Position numbers and translations under genes: made by a program. From an uncultured Pseudomonadota bacterium (GTDB taxonomy: Bacteria > Myxococcota > UBA796): a stretch of 16,558 nucleotides of DNA. A model generated the notes under the pieces. The model ran no database searches. It worked only from the letters and a program-made list of their open reading frames with translations, and had not been told where the DNA came from. The stretch lies in contig CAJWHX010000019.1 in assembly GCA_913040875.1 (NCBI GenBank), forward strand, positions 1 through 16,558, given 5' to 3'. Positions 1 to 8,211 of the stretch are shown piece by piece; within the stretch, counting starts at the first letter, position 1, and every line of letters begins with the position of its first letter.

Positions 1-335
1 CCACCCCAATCGTGCACGACGAGAACAATGTTTTGTAAATCCAGATGTTCTACAAGGTTGCATAGATTGTCAATGTGTTGAGCCAATCGATAGTCCCAAT
101 CTTGTGGCTTATCTGACAGTCCGCAACCGATGTGATCAGGAACCACCACACGATACTCATCGGCAAAAGATTGTATCAGCTGACGCCAATAAAAGGACCA
201 TGTCGGATTGCCATGAACGGCAAGCATCACTGGTTGTGAATCCATTCCCGATGCACCTTCATCCAAGTAGTGAAGTCGTCCACCATCGACATCCAAGTAA
301 GAACCTGTATACGGATACAATTCATGTGCTGTCAT
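1..335 (-). CDS. oleB: OleB-like alpha/beta hydrolase (beta-lactone decarboxylase), 3' part cut by window edge
   Basis: The first 111 codons of an alpha/beta hydrolase that runs off the left edge. The protein starts [11 protein letters not shown], has the oxyanion-hole motif [11 protein letters not shown] at residues 41-51, and reaches the nucleophile elbow VHDWGG with the nucleophilic Asp at residue 109. This set is shared by haloalkane dehalogenases and OleB. In olefin synthesis OleB removes CO2 from the beta-lactone made by OleC, giving the internal cis-olefin. The ATG (335-333) uses the last base of the upstream oleA stop codon (TGATG), so the two are translationally coupled. That coupling is the main reason to prefer OleB over haloalkane dehalogenase. 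Whether it is fused to OleC cannot be seen here. Confidence 0.85.
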   Translation of the reverse strand, partial: MTAHELYPYTGSYLDVDGGRLHYLDEGASGMDSQPVMLAVHGNPTWSFYWRQLIQSFADEYRVVVPDHIGCGLSDKPQDWDYRLAQHIDNLCNLVEHLDLQNIVLVVHDWG

Positions 336-1351
336 CACCACTCCACTCCCATCATCATTACATTGAGTCCACTTCCAATTCCCATAAGACCAACCCTATC
401 ACCCTTTTTCACTCGTCCCTTTTGTACCAATGACGACAGAGACAACGGCACACCACAAGCGCCTACGTTTCCATTGTCAATGTAGAGTCTAATGGCCCGA
501 TTGGGTGGTAACTTAAGCGCCTGAAGTACCGCGTCATGATTGGCTGCACCAACTTGGTGCAGGGCATATTCCTTGACTACATCCGGTGTCAGAGGCAACA
601 TAGGGTTCACATCTGCCCAAGTACGCTGAGCAAGAGCCACACCCTCACTCAATAATTTGGTGGGATTGGTGGTCATTTTGGTTGCCGTACCCACACACAG
701 TCCATGCCACTGAGTCGCCGCTCTTGAAATCCCGCCCAGCAACTTGTGTCCAGTCGTAGAGAAGCTCTTTGAGGTTAAAATCATTGCCACACCGGCTGAT
801 CCTAGCGTTAACGTAGCGAGGTTGTCTTTAAATTCCTGCATACCGGCATTCGGGTCCTGCAAGCGTTCGATTGTTGCTTCGGTAGGCTCACGAGAGGATT
901 CTCCCGCAACCACAATCCCAACGTCTATTCGTCCCAGCTCAATCTGATCGGCGATGACCGTTATCCCACTTAGGAATCCCAAACAGGCGTTCCCGATATC
1001 GTAGTTGTGTGCAGTCGTGGGAAGTCCAATTTTTCCGTGAACAATTGCAGCAACCGATGGCTCAATATAATCTTTGCACACCGAACAAGATACGAGTGCC
1101 CCTACTTGAGACTTTGAGATGCTCGATTCTTTCAATGCTTTATCGGCGGCCATGACTGCGACGTCTGAGGGCTTGGTACCAACCGGCCAAAATCGCCGTT
1201 CACGAATACCCGTCACTGCCTGTAACCAGCCAGGTTTCAATCCTAGTTTTCGATACAAGGGAGCGATATCGGTTTCGATCGACTGCGTCCGGACCTCAAT
1301 ATTGGGTCGCACATGCACCAGAGACTCAATGTAGACATTTTGATACAACAT
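335..1351 (-). CDS. oleA: OleA, acyl-CoA head-to-head condensing thiolase-fold enzyme
   Basis: A 338-residue thiolase-superfamily protein resembling 3-oxoacyl-ACP synthase III. The catalytic Cys is residue 123 in GNACLGF, the His is residue 265 in YALHQVG, and the Asn is about residue 295 in DNGNVGACG. OleA differs from FabH by a glutamate base lying 26 residues before the cysteine (Glu117 and Cys143 in the Xanthomonas enzyme). Here Glu97 in DYIEPS lies exactly 26 residues before Cys123. OleA condenses two fatty acyl-CoAs to a 2-alkyl-3-ketoacid, the first step towards long-chain olefins or ketones. The acyl-hydrolase-like oleB follows with a 1-base overlap, and a nucleotidyl cyclase gene lies 59 bases upstream on the same strand. 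The ribosome binding site ahead of the ATG is weak. The alternative reading, a housekeeping FabH, is less likely given the partner gene and the glutamate. Confidence 0.88.
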   Translation of the reverse strand: MLYQNVYIESLVHVRPNIEVRTQSIETDIAPLYRKLGLKPGWLQAVTGIRERRFWPVGTKPSDVAVMAADKALKESSISKSQVGALVSCSVCKDYIEPSVAAIVHGKIGLPTTAHNYDIGNACLGFLSGITVIADQIELGRIDVGIVVAGESSREPTEATIERLQDPNAGMQEFKDNLATLTLGSAGVAMILTSKSFSTTGHKLLGGISRAATQWHGLCVGTATKMTTNPTKLLSEGVALAQRTWADVNPMLPLTPDVVKEYALHQVGAANHDAVLQALKLPPNRAIRLYIDNGNVGACGVPLSLSSLVQKGRVKKGDRVGLMGIGSGLNVMMMGVEW

Positions 1352-1410
1352 GTGGACCGTCTATTCGATCCGCCCCAAATTTTCAAGGTCTGTTGGGTGA
1401 ATGTTGAGTG

Positions 1411-2583
1411 TCAACCATTCACTGGTATACCCCAAATCTCGACTGGTTCTGCCACACCTTTGACAGAATGAACCCCAAATGACTGTAAGTATTCACCGTA
1501 ACTCTGTGCTACATCTTTTGACACAGTCAACTGAGTCCCCAAAGACTTGCACATACTCTCCAATCTAGACGTCAAGTTCACCGCCGGACCCATCACAGTG
1601 AAGTCTAGACGCGTTTCGGTACCGATGTTGCCATACAATACACTGCCTAGATGACAGCCGAATCCCACCGATAACGGAAGGTTCAACTGACGCCCGAGTT
1701 CTTCGACTTTGATGACAGATTGCAGTGCGCTTTGAATCATATTCTCAGACACCTGTTCGTCCGAAACCTCAGAGCACCTTGGAAAAACAACCAATAAAGC
1801 ATCTCCAATGAACTTCAAAATCTCCCCATTCCTAGGATTGATTTCCTCTTCAATTATTTGAAAGATATCGTTCATGACTGTAACGACACCTTTAGCACCC
1901 AGTTTTTCAGACATCGCGGTAAACCCCCGAACATCACAGAACATGATACCCGCGTCAAGCGTATCTTGACTTCCTCGATGAATACTTCCAGTGAGAACAT
2001 TCTCAGCCGTTCTTACGCCCAAGTATGTCTCGGCAAGAGCACTGGCGACATCGGTTTGATAGGCGCCATACAAGCAAAGTGCAAACATAGGTAAAAGACT
2101 TTCAACTTTACTTTCTAGATCGGCATAGAAACCGTCTGTACCTTTTGTGGCAATCGAAAACAACTGTGCAGCCCCATTGGGCAACAGCATCGTGGCACTT
2201 GCATAGTCTGTGTAGCCCTCCACTTGCAGTTCGCGAAGTCGCTCATACTCTACTTCACCAACAAGGGACATCCGATGGGCCGCATTGGTTCTGTTCAGTA
2301 CCGGAGCAAAAGGTGTCGTAGTAAGATAATCCGCCTGTGTTTGAATACGCTGCTCCAAGGCTTCATGCGTAATGTAGAGCGTGCTGAGTTCATTATCCAC
2401 ATAGTTCAGTAAGATGGTGGCATATCTTGGATGCCTCAAACCGCTGTATTTGTTCATTGGGATCTGAAGCCGATCAACAGGTATACCTTGTGCGTTTAAA
2501 ATACTAACGAAAGAACGCAGCAAATACGTATAATCTTGCGTTTCTATTGTCTTGGATAGACCATCGAATAAAACATTGATCAT
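1411..2583 (-). CDS. Class III adenylate/guanylate cyclase with N-terminal sensor-like region
   Basis: A 390-residue soluble protein. The C-terminal half (from about residue 208) is a class III cyclase catalytic domain making cAMP or cGMP from ATP or GTP. The metal-binding aspartates are Asp217 (FCDVRGFT) and Asp261 (FIGDALL). The purine-specifying pair is Lys257 and Thr329 (DFTVMG), the Lys/Thr type usual for class IIIb adenylate cyclases. The transition-state residues are Asn336 and Arg340 (AVNLTSRLE). All catalytic positions are intact. The N-terminal 200 residues lack membrane segments and may be a GAF-like or related sensor, which I cannot assign firmly. I chose the ATG at 2583 because AGGGGTGA sits 5-6 bases upstream; a GTG at 2616 would add 11 residues but has no well-spaced Shine-Dalgarno sequence. 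It lies directly upstream of oleA on the same strand, so co-transcription is possible. Confidence 0.9.
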   Translation of the reverse strand: MINVLFDGLSKTIETQDYTYLLRSFVSILNAQGIPVDRLQIPMNKYSGLRHPRYATILLNYVDNELSTLYITHEALEQRIQTQADYLTTTPFAPVLNRTNAAHRMSLVGEVEYERLRELQVEGYTDYASATMLLPNGAAQLFSIATKGTDGFYADLESKVESLLPMFALCLYGAYQTDVASALAETYLGVRTAENVLTGSIHRGSQDTLDAGIMFCDVRGFTAMSEKLGAKGVVTVMNDIFQIIEEEINPRNGEILKFIGDALLVVFPRCSEVSDEQVSENMIQSALQSVIKVEELGRQLNLPLSVGFGCHLGSVLYGNIGTETRLDFTVMGPAVNLTSRLESMCKSLGTQLTVSKDVAQSYGEYLQSFGVHSVKGVAEPVEIWGIPVNG

Positions 2584-2716
2584 AGAATCACCCCTACTAG
2601 TATCTAGATATAGCACCTCTTCTAAACGGTGTAATGTGACAAAATAATCTCATCAACCATCACACCTTGTATGTTAAATCAATTACCCAATCGGAGTAGA
2701 TATTAGGGAGAATACC

Positions 2717-4534
2717 ATGCACGCCATCCAAACACTCTTTTCACAGGGACAGTTGCTGTTTGTACAAGGACAATTCGACGAGGCCTTTGTCGCTTTTGAA
2801 CAATGTACGCAGATCATGCCAACATTGTCTGCAGCATGGGAAAATATGGCAGTATGCCTCGCCAATCGAGGACTCGGCAAATCAGAGATCCAAGCGACCC
2901 TTCTTCAAAAGGCACCCAACACCATCCATGACTCTATTTTAGCGAAAATAAACACCCTAATCATTCCGAAAGATTCAAAGAATCAAGCAAACGCAATGAC
3001 ATATCTTCAACTTCTTCAGCAAGAGAGATTGCAAGAAGCCGTTGAAGTCTTTGATAAAGCATGGAACTCCGGTCAGACCACTGACGATCATGCCGTGCAG
3101 TTTCTTAGAGGACTCTTCATTGCCCATGAACATTCAGCGAAGAAACAAGGACAACTGTACTTGCCGAAATTGTTAAACACATGGAAAGACCACACCGCTA
3201 TCAAACACTGTATGGACGTAACCAGTGCACGCACACAAAAGCTCATCCTTCGACATCAGCAGGCAAACTCTAAGGCTACTCCTGAAGAAATTGAGTTGCT
3301 AGAGACCTTAGGACTTGTACATTACACCTATACAAACTATGAACATGCCGCGTTCATCTTTAAAACTCTTTGTGCGCTCTCTCCCGACTTTTCAAAACTC
3401 GATGAGTACCGCAAACACCTCTCTACTTGCTACAGTTTAAACGCTCAGTACAAAGAAGCCCTCGAAATGGATGAAGACAACTGTACGGCATGGGAGCGGT
3501 TCGATTCCACTCACCCAAAAGCCTTTCGAGCACAAGCCTTAAAAGTACATCGATCGGCTGAACGAATCAAACGTGTCGCTTTATCCTACTGGCCCGCGGG
3601 ATTTTTGTATGACCAAACGGAAGAAGTCACCATCGCAAAACTCAGTCAGGTCTACGTGTGCGGACATGACCCAATGATCTTTGATCAAGATTTTGTCTAC
3701 GCTGGAAATCGGGGAACATTTCGATTTGCCCCTCCGAACCCAGACACTCCGCACAAACATTCCGAAGGTATCGTGGTATACGCAACCAATCCGAACAACT
3801 ATTACCATCTCCTGATTGAATTCTCGGCCAAGTTACTGGCTGCTGATCGAATGCTGCCGGTAAACGTGCCTGTATACATTCCGACTAGTAACCCCTTATT
3901 GGTTCAACATATGCTCGGCCTGCTTGACATCAAACGAACCATTGAAACCTTCTCCGTCTACGACACCTTGGCATTTGACACCTTGTATACCGTAGACGTG
4001 ACGCGACCTGGTCACTACTCAGAAGCGCCCGCCAACGTTTGGGATTGCTATTTAACACACGGCTCCTCTCTCACGCGAATGGCCTCTCGGTTTTTAAAGA
4101 CTGTAGAACTGGGTACAGATCGTCCTCGCACATTCATCTATTCTAAACGTATGGGTGGAGCGAGATCTTTCATGGATCCAGACAACTTAATCGAACCGAT
4201 GTTGCAGACTTGGGCACAGTCACGCAATTTAGAGTTCATTGTCTTTGAAGGAACATCTCCTATCAAAGAACAAATCGAACTGTTTCAATCCTGCAAAGTC
4301 CTCTTTGGCATTCATGGTGCTGGGTTTACCAACCTTTTGTTTACACAACCAGACTGTGTAATGATTGAAATCCCGATCCACGGCAACTGCAACCCTCTGT
4401 TTCAAGAATTATCGGCACTGATGAATCGTCAGCATATCGTGTGTGATGTCAGCTGCGAATACCAAGGTACGTTAACGGTGACACAAGATACGATTTCCAA
4501 ACTGAAACACACGCTCACTCAGGCTGTGAACTGA
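2717..4534 (+). CDS. TPR protein with glycosyltransferase family 61 (DUF563) domain
   Basis: A 605-residue cytoplasmic protein with no signal peptide. The N-terminus holds TPR-like helical pairs (about residues 5-50 and again 190-250, the latter around YEHAAFIFKTLCALSPDF). From about residue 300 it matches glycosyltransferase family 61: an N-x-x-H-L-L motif at 361-366, the RTFIYSKR strand near 471-478, and the signature FGIHGAGFTNLLF at about 530-542 followed by a V-M-I-E-I strand. Family members transfer sugars such as xylose or GlcNAc; the substrate here cannot be read from the sequence. A TPR region in front of a glycosyltransferase is common in bacterial surface-glycan loci, but no other glycan gene is adjacent. 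AGGGAG lies about 7 bases before the ATG. The last 20 bases overlap the convergent DUF309 gene. Confidence 0.86.
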   Translation: MHAIQTLFSQGQLLFVQGQFDEAFVAFEQCTQIMPTLSAAWENMAVCLANRGLGKSEIQATLLQKAPNTIHDSILAKINTLIIPKDSKNQANAMTYLQLLQQERLQEAVEVFDKAWNSGQTTDDHAVQFLRGLFIAHEHSAKKQGQLYLPKLLNTWKDHTAIKHCMDVTSARTQKLILRHQQANSKATPEEIELLETLGLVHYTYTNYEHAAFIFKTLCALSPDFSKLDEYRKHLSTCYSLNAQYKEALEMDEDNCTAWERFDSTHPKAFRAQALKVHRSAERIKRVALSYWPAGFLYDQTEEVTIAKLSQVYVCGHDPMIFDQDFVYAGNRGTFRFAPPNPDTPHKHSEGIVVYATNPNNYYHLLIEFSAKLLAADRMLPVNVPVYIPTSNPLLVQHMLGLLDIKRTIETFSVYDTLAFDTLYTVDVTRPGHYSEAPANVWDCYLTHGSSLTRMASRFLKTVELGTDRPRTFIYSKRMGGARSFMDPDNLIEPMLQTWAQSRNLEFIVFEGTSPIKEQIELFQSCKVLFGIHGAGFTNLLFTQPDCVMIEIPIHGNCNPLFQELSALMNRQHIVCDVSCEYQGTLTVTQDTISKLKHTLTQAVN

Positions 4535-4922
4535 GCTTCATATAGCGATGGGCTTTTTCTCGCATCGGTTCATGTGGACGACCCATATGCTCAAGCAGTT
4601 TCGAGGCACTAAGTAAAATGTGACCTTGTACGTATCGACGCTGAGGGTGTTCATTTGGCCAATGCTCATCGCTCTCAAGCGGCATCGCTTTCCACAACCG
4701 TTCCCAGACTTCATGAGCCTCCCACCAGTAGTGGTGCTCATACAAGTCCCAACCATAATCCCAGCATTGTGACAATGAAATCTCTGGCATCAGATGCTCT
4801 GAAGATCGTTCTGGATGTTCTTGAAGTCCTGGCACAAACCGATAAGTGGGAAGTGCTATCGATGGGAGACGACGCACGGGCATCTCTACAGGTGGCGTAA
4901 TCGGGATTTTTCGACGCAACAT
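4515..4922 (-). CDS. DUF309 family protein
   Basis: A 135-residue protein. The N-terminus contains LPTYRFVPGLQEHPERSSEH, the proline-rich entry seen in many DUF309 members. Then come the hallmark helices: WWEAHEVWERLWK (residues 66-78, with EAHEVWE at the core) and the Q-G-x-I-L-L-S-A-S-K-L helix from about residue 99. The family's biochemical role is unknown to me; the paired His and Glu suggest a possible metal-binding helical bundle, which is inference. It begins one base after the stop codon of the lamin-tail lipoprotein gene (TGAGATG), so the two probably form an operon with coupled translation. The 3' end overlaps the convergent glycosyltransferase gene by 20 bases. Confidence 0.82.
   Translation of the reverse strand: MLRRKIPITPPVEMPVRRLPSIALPTYRFVPGLQEHPERSSEHLMPEISLSQCWDYGWDLYEHHYWWEAHEVWERLWKAMPLESDEHWPNEHPQRRYVQGHILLSASKLLEHMGRPHEPMREKAHRYMKLSSQPE
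4534..4558 (+). terminator. Candidate intrinsic terminator of the GT61 gene
   Basis: Just after the stop codon, AGC-t-TCAT and ATGGGCT can pair (7 pairs including one G-U, one bulged T) around the 6-base loop ATAGCG. A run of five T follows at 4554-4558. The structure lies inside the 3' coding end of the convergent DUF309 gene. It is modest in strength and was judged by eye. Confidence 0.35.
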
Positions 4923-4923
4923 C

Positions 4924-5733
4924 TCAAAAGCAAATGGAGTTTAATCCACCTGGTGTACCGTATCCACCGAAAGGAAGACTACTAAACTGTTCACACCACA
5001 CGTCTGGGTCATCATTGGCTTCTGGTGTTGAATAATTGGCTCCAACCCCCATGCTGCTGCCTTCATCAGAGAACCCGGCAGTGTAATCAAATCGATCCAA
5101 GAACATATAATCAGATGAACGGATAATGACTTCATCAGCCGTATTCGACAACGCAAACTTGTTGCCGAACGTTCCATATTCGAAGGTTGCGTTGCAGTTC
5201 ACGCCACCGTTGTTCCAGTAATCTTCGTGTGAGCAAATGACCACATACCCATTTGGCTCAATGATCATTGAACCCAGCGATACTTCATCTACAACGTAGG
5301 CATCCACTCCATTGTCCTCTAGACGCAGCTCAAACAAATCGATCCACCAATTGGTTAAGTTTCGAATCTCGACCCACTCCGACATCGCTTCTTCACTTTG
5401 TGGATTGATCATGATCTCATTGATGACAACATCTCCGTATATCGGCAAATATGGGTTGTCCGGAGATAGCCCCCTTCCCGGACTGTCATCCGGTTCATTG
5501 GCTGGCTCCTGACTCGGTTCCGAGCTCGGCTCCCTTCCAGGTTCATTGGCTGGTTCCTGACTTGGTTCAGTACTCGCTTCAGAACTGGGTTCAGACGCAG
5601 GTTCGACACTGGGCTCACCACTCGGTTCTCCATCGATCTGGGTACCAGTATCCTCAGTCGGTTTCTCACGAATGCTGAAAAACCGATTTTCCGAACAGCC
5701 TAAAAATGCGATGAGTATCCCCCATCCAAGCAT
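4924..5733 (-). CDS. Lipoprotein with Glu-Pro-Ser repeat linker and lamin-tail domain
   Basis: A 269-residue exported protein. The signal MLGWGILIAFLGC ends in a loose lipobox with Cys13 as the likely lipidated residue. Residues 35-81 are a low-complexity E-P-S/x repeat, an acidic extended spacer typical of myxobacterial surface lipoproteins. From about residue 100, GDVVINEIMINP begins a lamin-tail domain, continuing with EWVEIRNLTNWWIDL and the IIEPNGYVVICSHEDYW strand. The domain is an immunoglobulin-like beta fold often found on secreted proteins and nucleases; no catalytic domain accompanies it here, so a surface structural or binding role is inferred. I chose the ATG at 5733 over a GTG at 5790 because GGGGG lies just upstream and a -10-like TATAGT falls between the two. 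The signal lacks basic residues, but so does the neighbouring YceI lipoprotein. Confidence 0.78.
   Translation of the reverse strand: MLGWGILIAFLGCSENRFFSIREKPTEDTGTQIDGEPSGEPSVEPASEPSSEASTEPSQEPANEPGREPSSEPSQEPANEPDDSPGRGLSPDNPYLPIYGDVVINEIMINPQSEEAMSEWVEIRNLTNWWIDLFELRLEDNGVDAYVVDEVSLGSMIIEPNGYVVICSHEDYWNNGGVNCNATFEYGTFGNKFALSNTADEVIIRSSDYMFLDRFDYTAGFSDEGSSMGVGANYSTPEANDDPDVWCEQFSSLPFGGYGTPGGLNSICF
5491..5631 (-). repeat. Coding tandem repeat (Glu-Pro-Ser linker) with a 48-base period
   Basis: A degenerate four-codon repeat encodes xEPS/xEPA units. Superimposed on it, a near-identical 29-base segment occurs twice, at 5492-5520 and 5540-5568, exactly 48 bases (16 codons) apart with only a couple of differences. 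This looks like a recent in-frame duplication inside the linker and a likely site of length variation. Confidence 0.75.
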
Positions 5734-5757
5734 GAAACCCCCAAATAGACACGACTT

Positions 5758-5763
5758 ACTATA
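5758..5763 (-). promoter_or_regulatory. Extended -10-like element upstream of the lamin-tail lipoprotein gene
   Basis: On the minus strand TGGTATAGT forms an extended -10 (TG-n-TATAGT). No convincing -35 lies 16-18 bases upstream. A transcript starting about 7 bases downstream would have a short leader before the ATG at 5733, which supports that start. Judged by eye only. Confidence 0.35.
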
Positions 5764-5828
5764 CCATGTTCTGCTTAAAACCCCACGCACTTTTCGAGTG
5801 GTTCATGCAATAAACGGGATATGGAGGC

Positions 5829-6491
5829 TTACTTGGTAAACTTCAAATCGGCAATGATCGCAACATCGTCTTTAATAAGGTTGTCAGCCTTTCCCGCGTA
5901 CTCAATCCCCCATAGTTTTCGATTGATCTTAAACTCCGCTTTGAGACCATATGGTTCGGACTTGGCAAGTGTAGCATCGAAGGAGATTTCCTTCTGCACA
6001 CCGCGCATGTCGAATATCCCAGTAATGGTATTGCCTTCTATCTTTGTGCTTTTGAAGGATGCGGTTGGATGTTGCTCAACAAAGAAGAAGTCCTGTGCCT
6101 TGAGATGAGAGACGAACTTAGTAGAACCAGGAAAATCGTCTGCATAGACCGATGTCATATCTATTTCAAGGTTTACCGAGTTTATGGAACCGTCCTCTCC
6201 AAGTGTGGCTCCTCCTGTGACTGTCTTAAACCCACCTTTGTGATCGACCGTCACCTTCGCACCAATAAACTCTACCGTAGAGTCCTCAGAAAGTCGCATG
6301 CCATTAATGACCGGCTGAGCAGGCTCTATCTTTGCTCCAGGTGGTGGCATCTTGACCAATTTCTTATTTGCTAAGGGAGATGGCTTGACAGATTTTTTAA
6401 CCTCTGCAGTCACATCTTTTACTTCAGCCGCAGGTTTTGTATCGATTTCACTTTGGCAGGCCATAAATAGCCCTAAACTTAATATTAACAT
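5829..6491 (-). CDS. YceI-family lipoprotein
   Basis: A 220-residue protein. MLILSLGLFMAC is a short signal with Cys12 as the probable lipid attachment site. A Lys/Pro/Ala-rich linker follows to about residue 62. The rest is a YceI lipocalin-like barrel: STVEFIGAKVTVDHKGGF near 71-88, the K-A-Q-D-F-F motif near 131-136 with HPTASF following, and the G-x-F-D-M-R-G-V strand near 158-165 leading into the C-terminal strands. YceI proteins bind isoprenoid or other amphiphilic ligands in the periplasm. The ligand here is unknown. TTAGGAGT sits about 6 bases before the ATG. The gene is divergent from the radical SAM gene; a perfect TTGACA on this strand at 6597-6602 could be a -35 with a poor -10 (TAGATA) 16 bases on. 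Confidence 0.87.
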   Translation of the reverse strand: MLILSLGLFMACQSEIDTKPAAEVKDVTAEVKKSVKPSPLANKKLVKMPPPGAKIEPAQPVINGMRLSEDSTVEFIGAKVTVDHKGGFKTVTGGATLGEDGSINSVNLEIDMTSVYADDFPGSTKFVSHLKAQDFFFVEQHPTASFKSTKIEGNTITGIFDMRGVQKEISFDATLAKSEPYGLKAEFKINRKLWGIEYAGKADNLIKDDVAIIADLKFTK

Positions 6492-6622
6492 TGTCTACTC
6501 CTAACGTATGACACCTTATCTCATTCTCAGCACGTATACAGTACGATGACAAAGACTGTTTGATGCGATAGAGTTTATCTATACCGAAATTGTCCCTTGT
6601 CAAATAACGATACACTTCATCT

Positions 6623-8167
6623 ATGCAAACGATCGCCCCTCCGCCATCCACAATTTTATTGTGCACCTTAAACGCAAAATACATTCACGCAGCGTTTGGT
6701 TTGCGATATTTGAAAGCCAATATGGGATCTCTCGAAGAGCATACGAACATCCACGAGTTTACGATCCACGATGATCCGATTCAGATGCTGGAGTGGATCT
6801 TGCTGGCTCAACCTAAAATAGTGGGATTTGGAATCTATATTTGGAACGTAGATCAAACGATCAAACTGATCTCTCTACTCAAGGTAGCCCGCCCTGACAT
6901 CACAATAATTATTGGTGGTCCTGAAGTCAGCCACGAGTGGAAGGGGCAACGCATCGTCGAATTGGCTGATTACTTGGTCACCGGTGAAGGAGAGGTCACG
7001 TTACCCAAATTGTGTAGTGAAATCTTGGCAACCGATGGGAATGCTCCACCCACAAAAAAGATTTGGTTTGGAGAATTGCCCGTCGTCACAGATCTTGTAT
7101 TGCCCTACCATTTATACACAGATCACGATGTACAAAGTCGCATCATGTATGTCGAGGCCTCACGTGGGTGCCCCTTCAAATGTCAGTTCTGCCTCAGCTC
7201 AATCGATAAAAAGGTGCGGAACTTTGATTTAGATACCCTCTTCGCTGCATTTGACGATTTAATCGTTCGCGGCGCAAAACAATTCAAGTTTGTAGATAGA
7301 ACCTTCAATCTCAAAGTAGCAACCAGCATCGCGATTCTAGAGTACTTTCTGGATAAATTGACCACCGTGCCAGATCTATTTTTGCATTTTGAGATGATAC
7401 CCGATCGATTTCCCGTTCAGCTTCGACAGTATGTCGTTCAATTTCCAAAAGGACAGATTCAATTTGAAATTGGAATTCAAACGTTCAATCCCGAGGTCGC
7501 TGGACGTATACAGCGCCGGCAAAACTATGAAGCACTTGAAGACAATCTTCAGTTCTTACATGAAACAGGCGTTCACCTTCACACTGATCTGATCATCGGA
7601 CTACCTGGGGAAGATATGTCCTCTTTTGCAAGTGGATTTGACTATCTCATCTCTCTAGGGGCTCAAGAGATACAGGTCGGTATTTTAAAACGATTGAACG
7701 GAGCCCCAATCGCCATCCATACCAACGATTGGAAACACGTCTATTCACCGGTACCTCCATATGAGATCTTGGAAACTTTGGTTCTATCCTTTGAAGAGTT
7801 GGCTAGGCTTAGACGATTTGCCAGGTACTGGAATATCATTGGAAACAGCGGACGATTCTTCCACTTTCTGAATCTCATCAAAGAGCAATCTTCTCCCTTC
7901 TACGAATTTCTTTCCTTATCCGACTGGCTTTTTTCTACAACTGGTCGAACACACAAGATCTCCTACAACAACATGCTTGAATACCTAAGAACATACTGGT
8001 ACTCTAAACATAGTGAAACCATTCTCCCTCTGCTAATTGCAGACTATCAACGAAGTACAGGTAAGAATCATACCCCTCGGTTTCTGCAAGAACAAACCTC
8101 CTCGCTGAAAAAGGGCAAGACAAAAAAATCGCTCACCTCTCGTCAAACAAGGCATCACACAATTTGA
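6623..8167 (+). CDS. B12-binding-domain radical SAM protein (DUF4080 type)
   Basis: A 514-residue protein. The N-terminal half (about 8-165) is a Rossmann-like cobalamin-binding domain starting ILLCTLNAKYIH, with GFGIYIWN and the IIIGGPEVSHE strand-turn, but without an obvious D-x-H-x-x-G lower-ligand motif. The radical SAM core has the cluster motif RGCPFKCQFC (Cys183, Cys187, Cys190). The C-terminal region resembles DUF4080, and the very end is lysine/arginine-rich. Such proteins cleave SAM to a 5'-deoxyadenosyl radical; the substrate of this subfamily is unknown to me. No Shine-Dalgarno sequence precedes the ATG at 6623, although the ILLxTLNAKYIH start shows the N-terminus is complete. A TACACT at 6611-6616 would fit a nearly leaderless transcript. 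The next gene begins 44 bases after its stop. Confidence 0.88.
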   Translation: MQTIAPPPSTILLCTLNAKYIHAAFGLRYLKANMGSLEEHTNIHEFTIHDDPIQMLEWILLAQPKIVGFGIYIWNVDQTIKLISLLKVARPDITIIIGGPEVSHEWKGQRIVELADYLVTGEGEVTLPKLCSEILATDGNAPPTKKIWFGELPVVTDLVLPYHLYTDHDVQSRIMYVEASRGCPFKCQFCLSSIDKKVRNFDLDTLFAAFDDLIVRGAKQFKFVDRTFNLKVATSIAILEYFLDKLTTVPDLFLHFEMIPDRFPVQLRQYVVQFPKGQIQFEIGIQTFNPEVAGRIQRRQNYEALEDNLQFLHETGVHLHTDLIIGLPGEDMSSFASGFDYLISLGAQEIQVGILKRLNGAPIAIHTNDWKHVYSPVPPYEILETLVLSFEELARLRRFARYWNIIGNSGRFFHFLNLIKEQSSPFYEFLSLSDWLFSTTGRTHKISYNNMLEYLRTYWYSKHSETILPLLIADYQRSTGKNHTPRFLQEQTSSLKKGKTKKSLTSRQTRHHTI

Positions 8168-8211
8168 ACCCGTTCGTGCAATCTGTTCAAACAAATCCAT
8201 TGGAGATTTCT

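Noticed and set aside
104..433. A histidine-rich 109-codon plus-strand frame at the left edge
   Set aside because: It lies opposite oleA and oleB and has low-complexity composition produced by the antisense of real codons.
2601..2610. TATCTAGATA palindrome in the leader of the cyclase gene
   Set aside because: Ten AT-rich bases occur readily by chance and the flanks are not symmetric.
5492..5568. Regularly spaced repeats as a possible CRISPR
   Set aside because: There are only two units with a short interval, in frame within a repetitive protein linker.
8164..8211. A TTG start overlapping the radical SAM stop for the first HEPN-STAND gene
   Set aside because: The ATG at 8212 has a well-spaced GGAG, and the extra 16 residues show no conserved feature.
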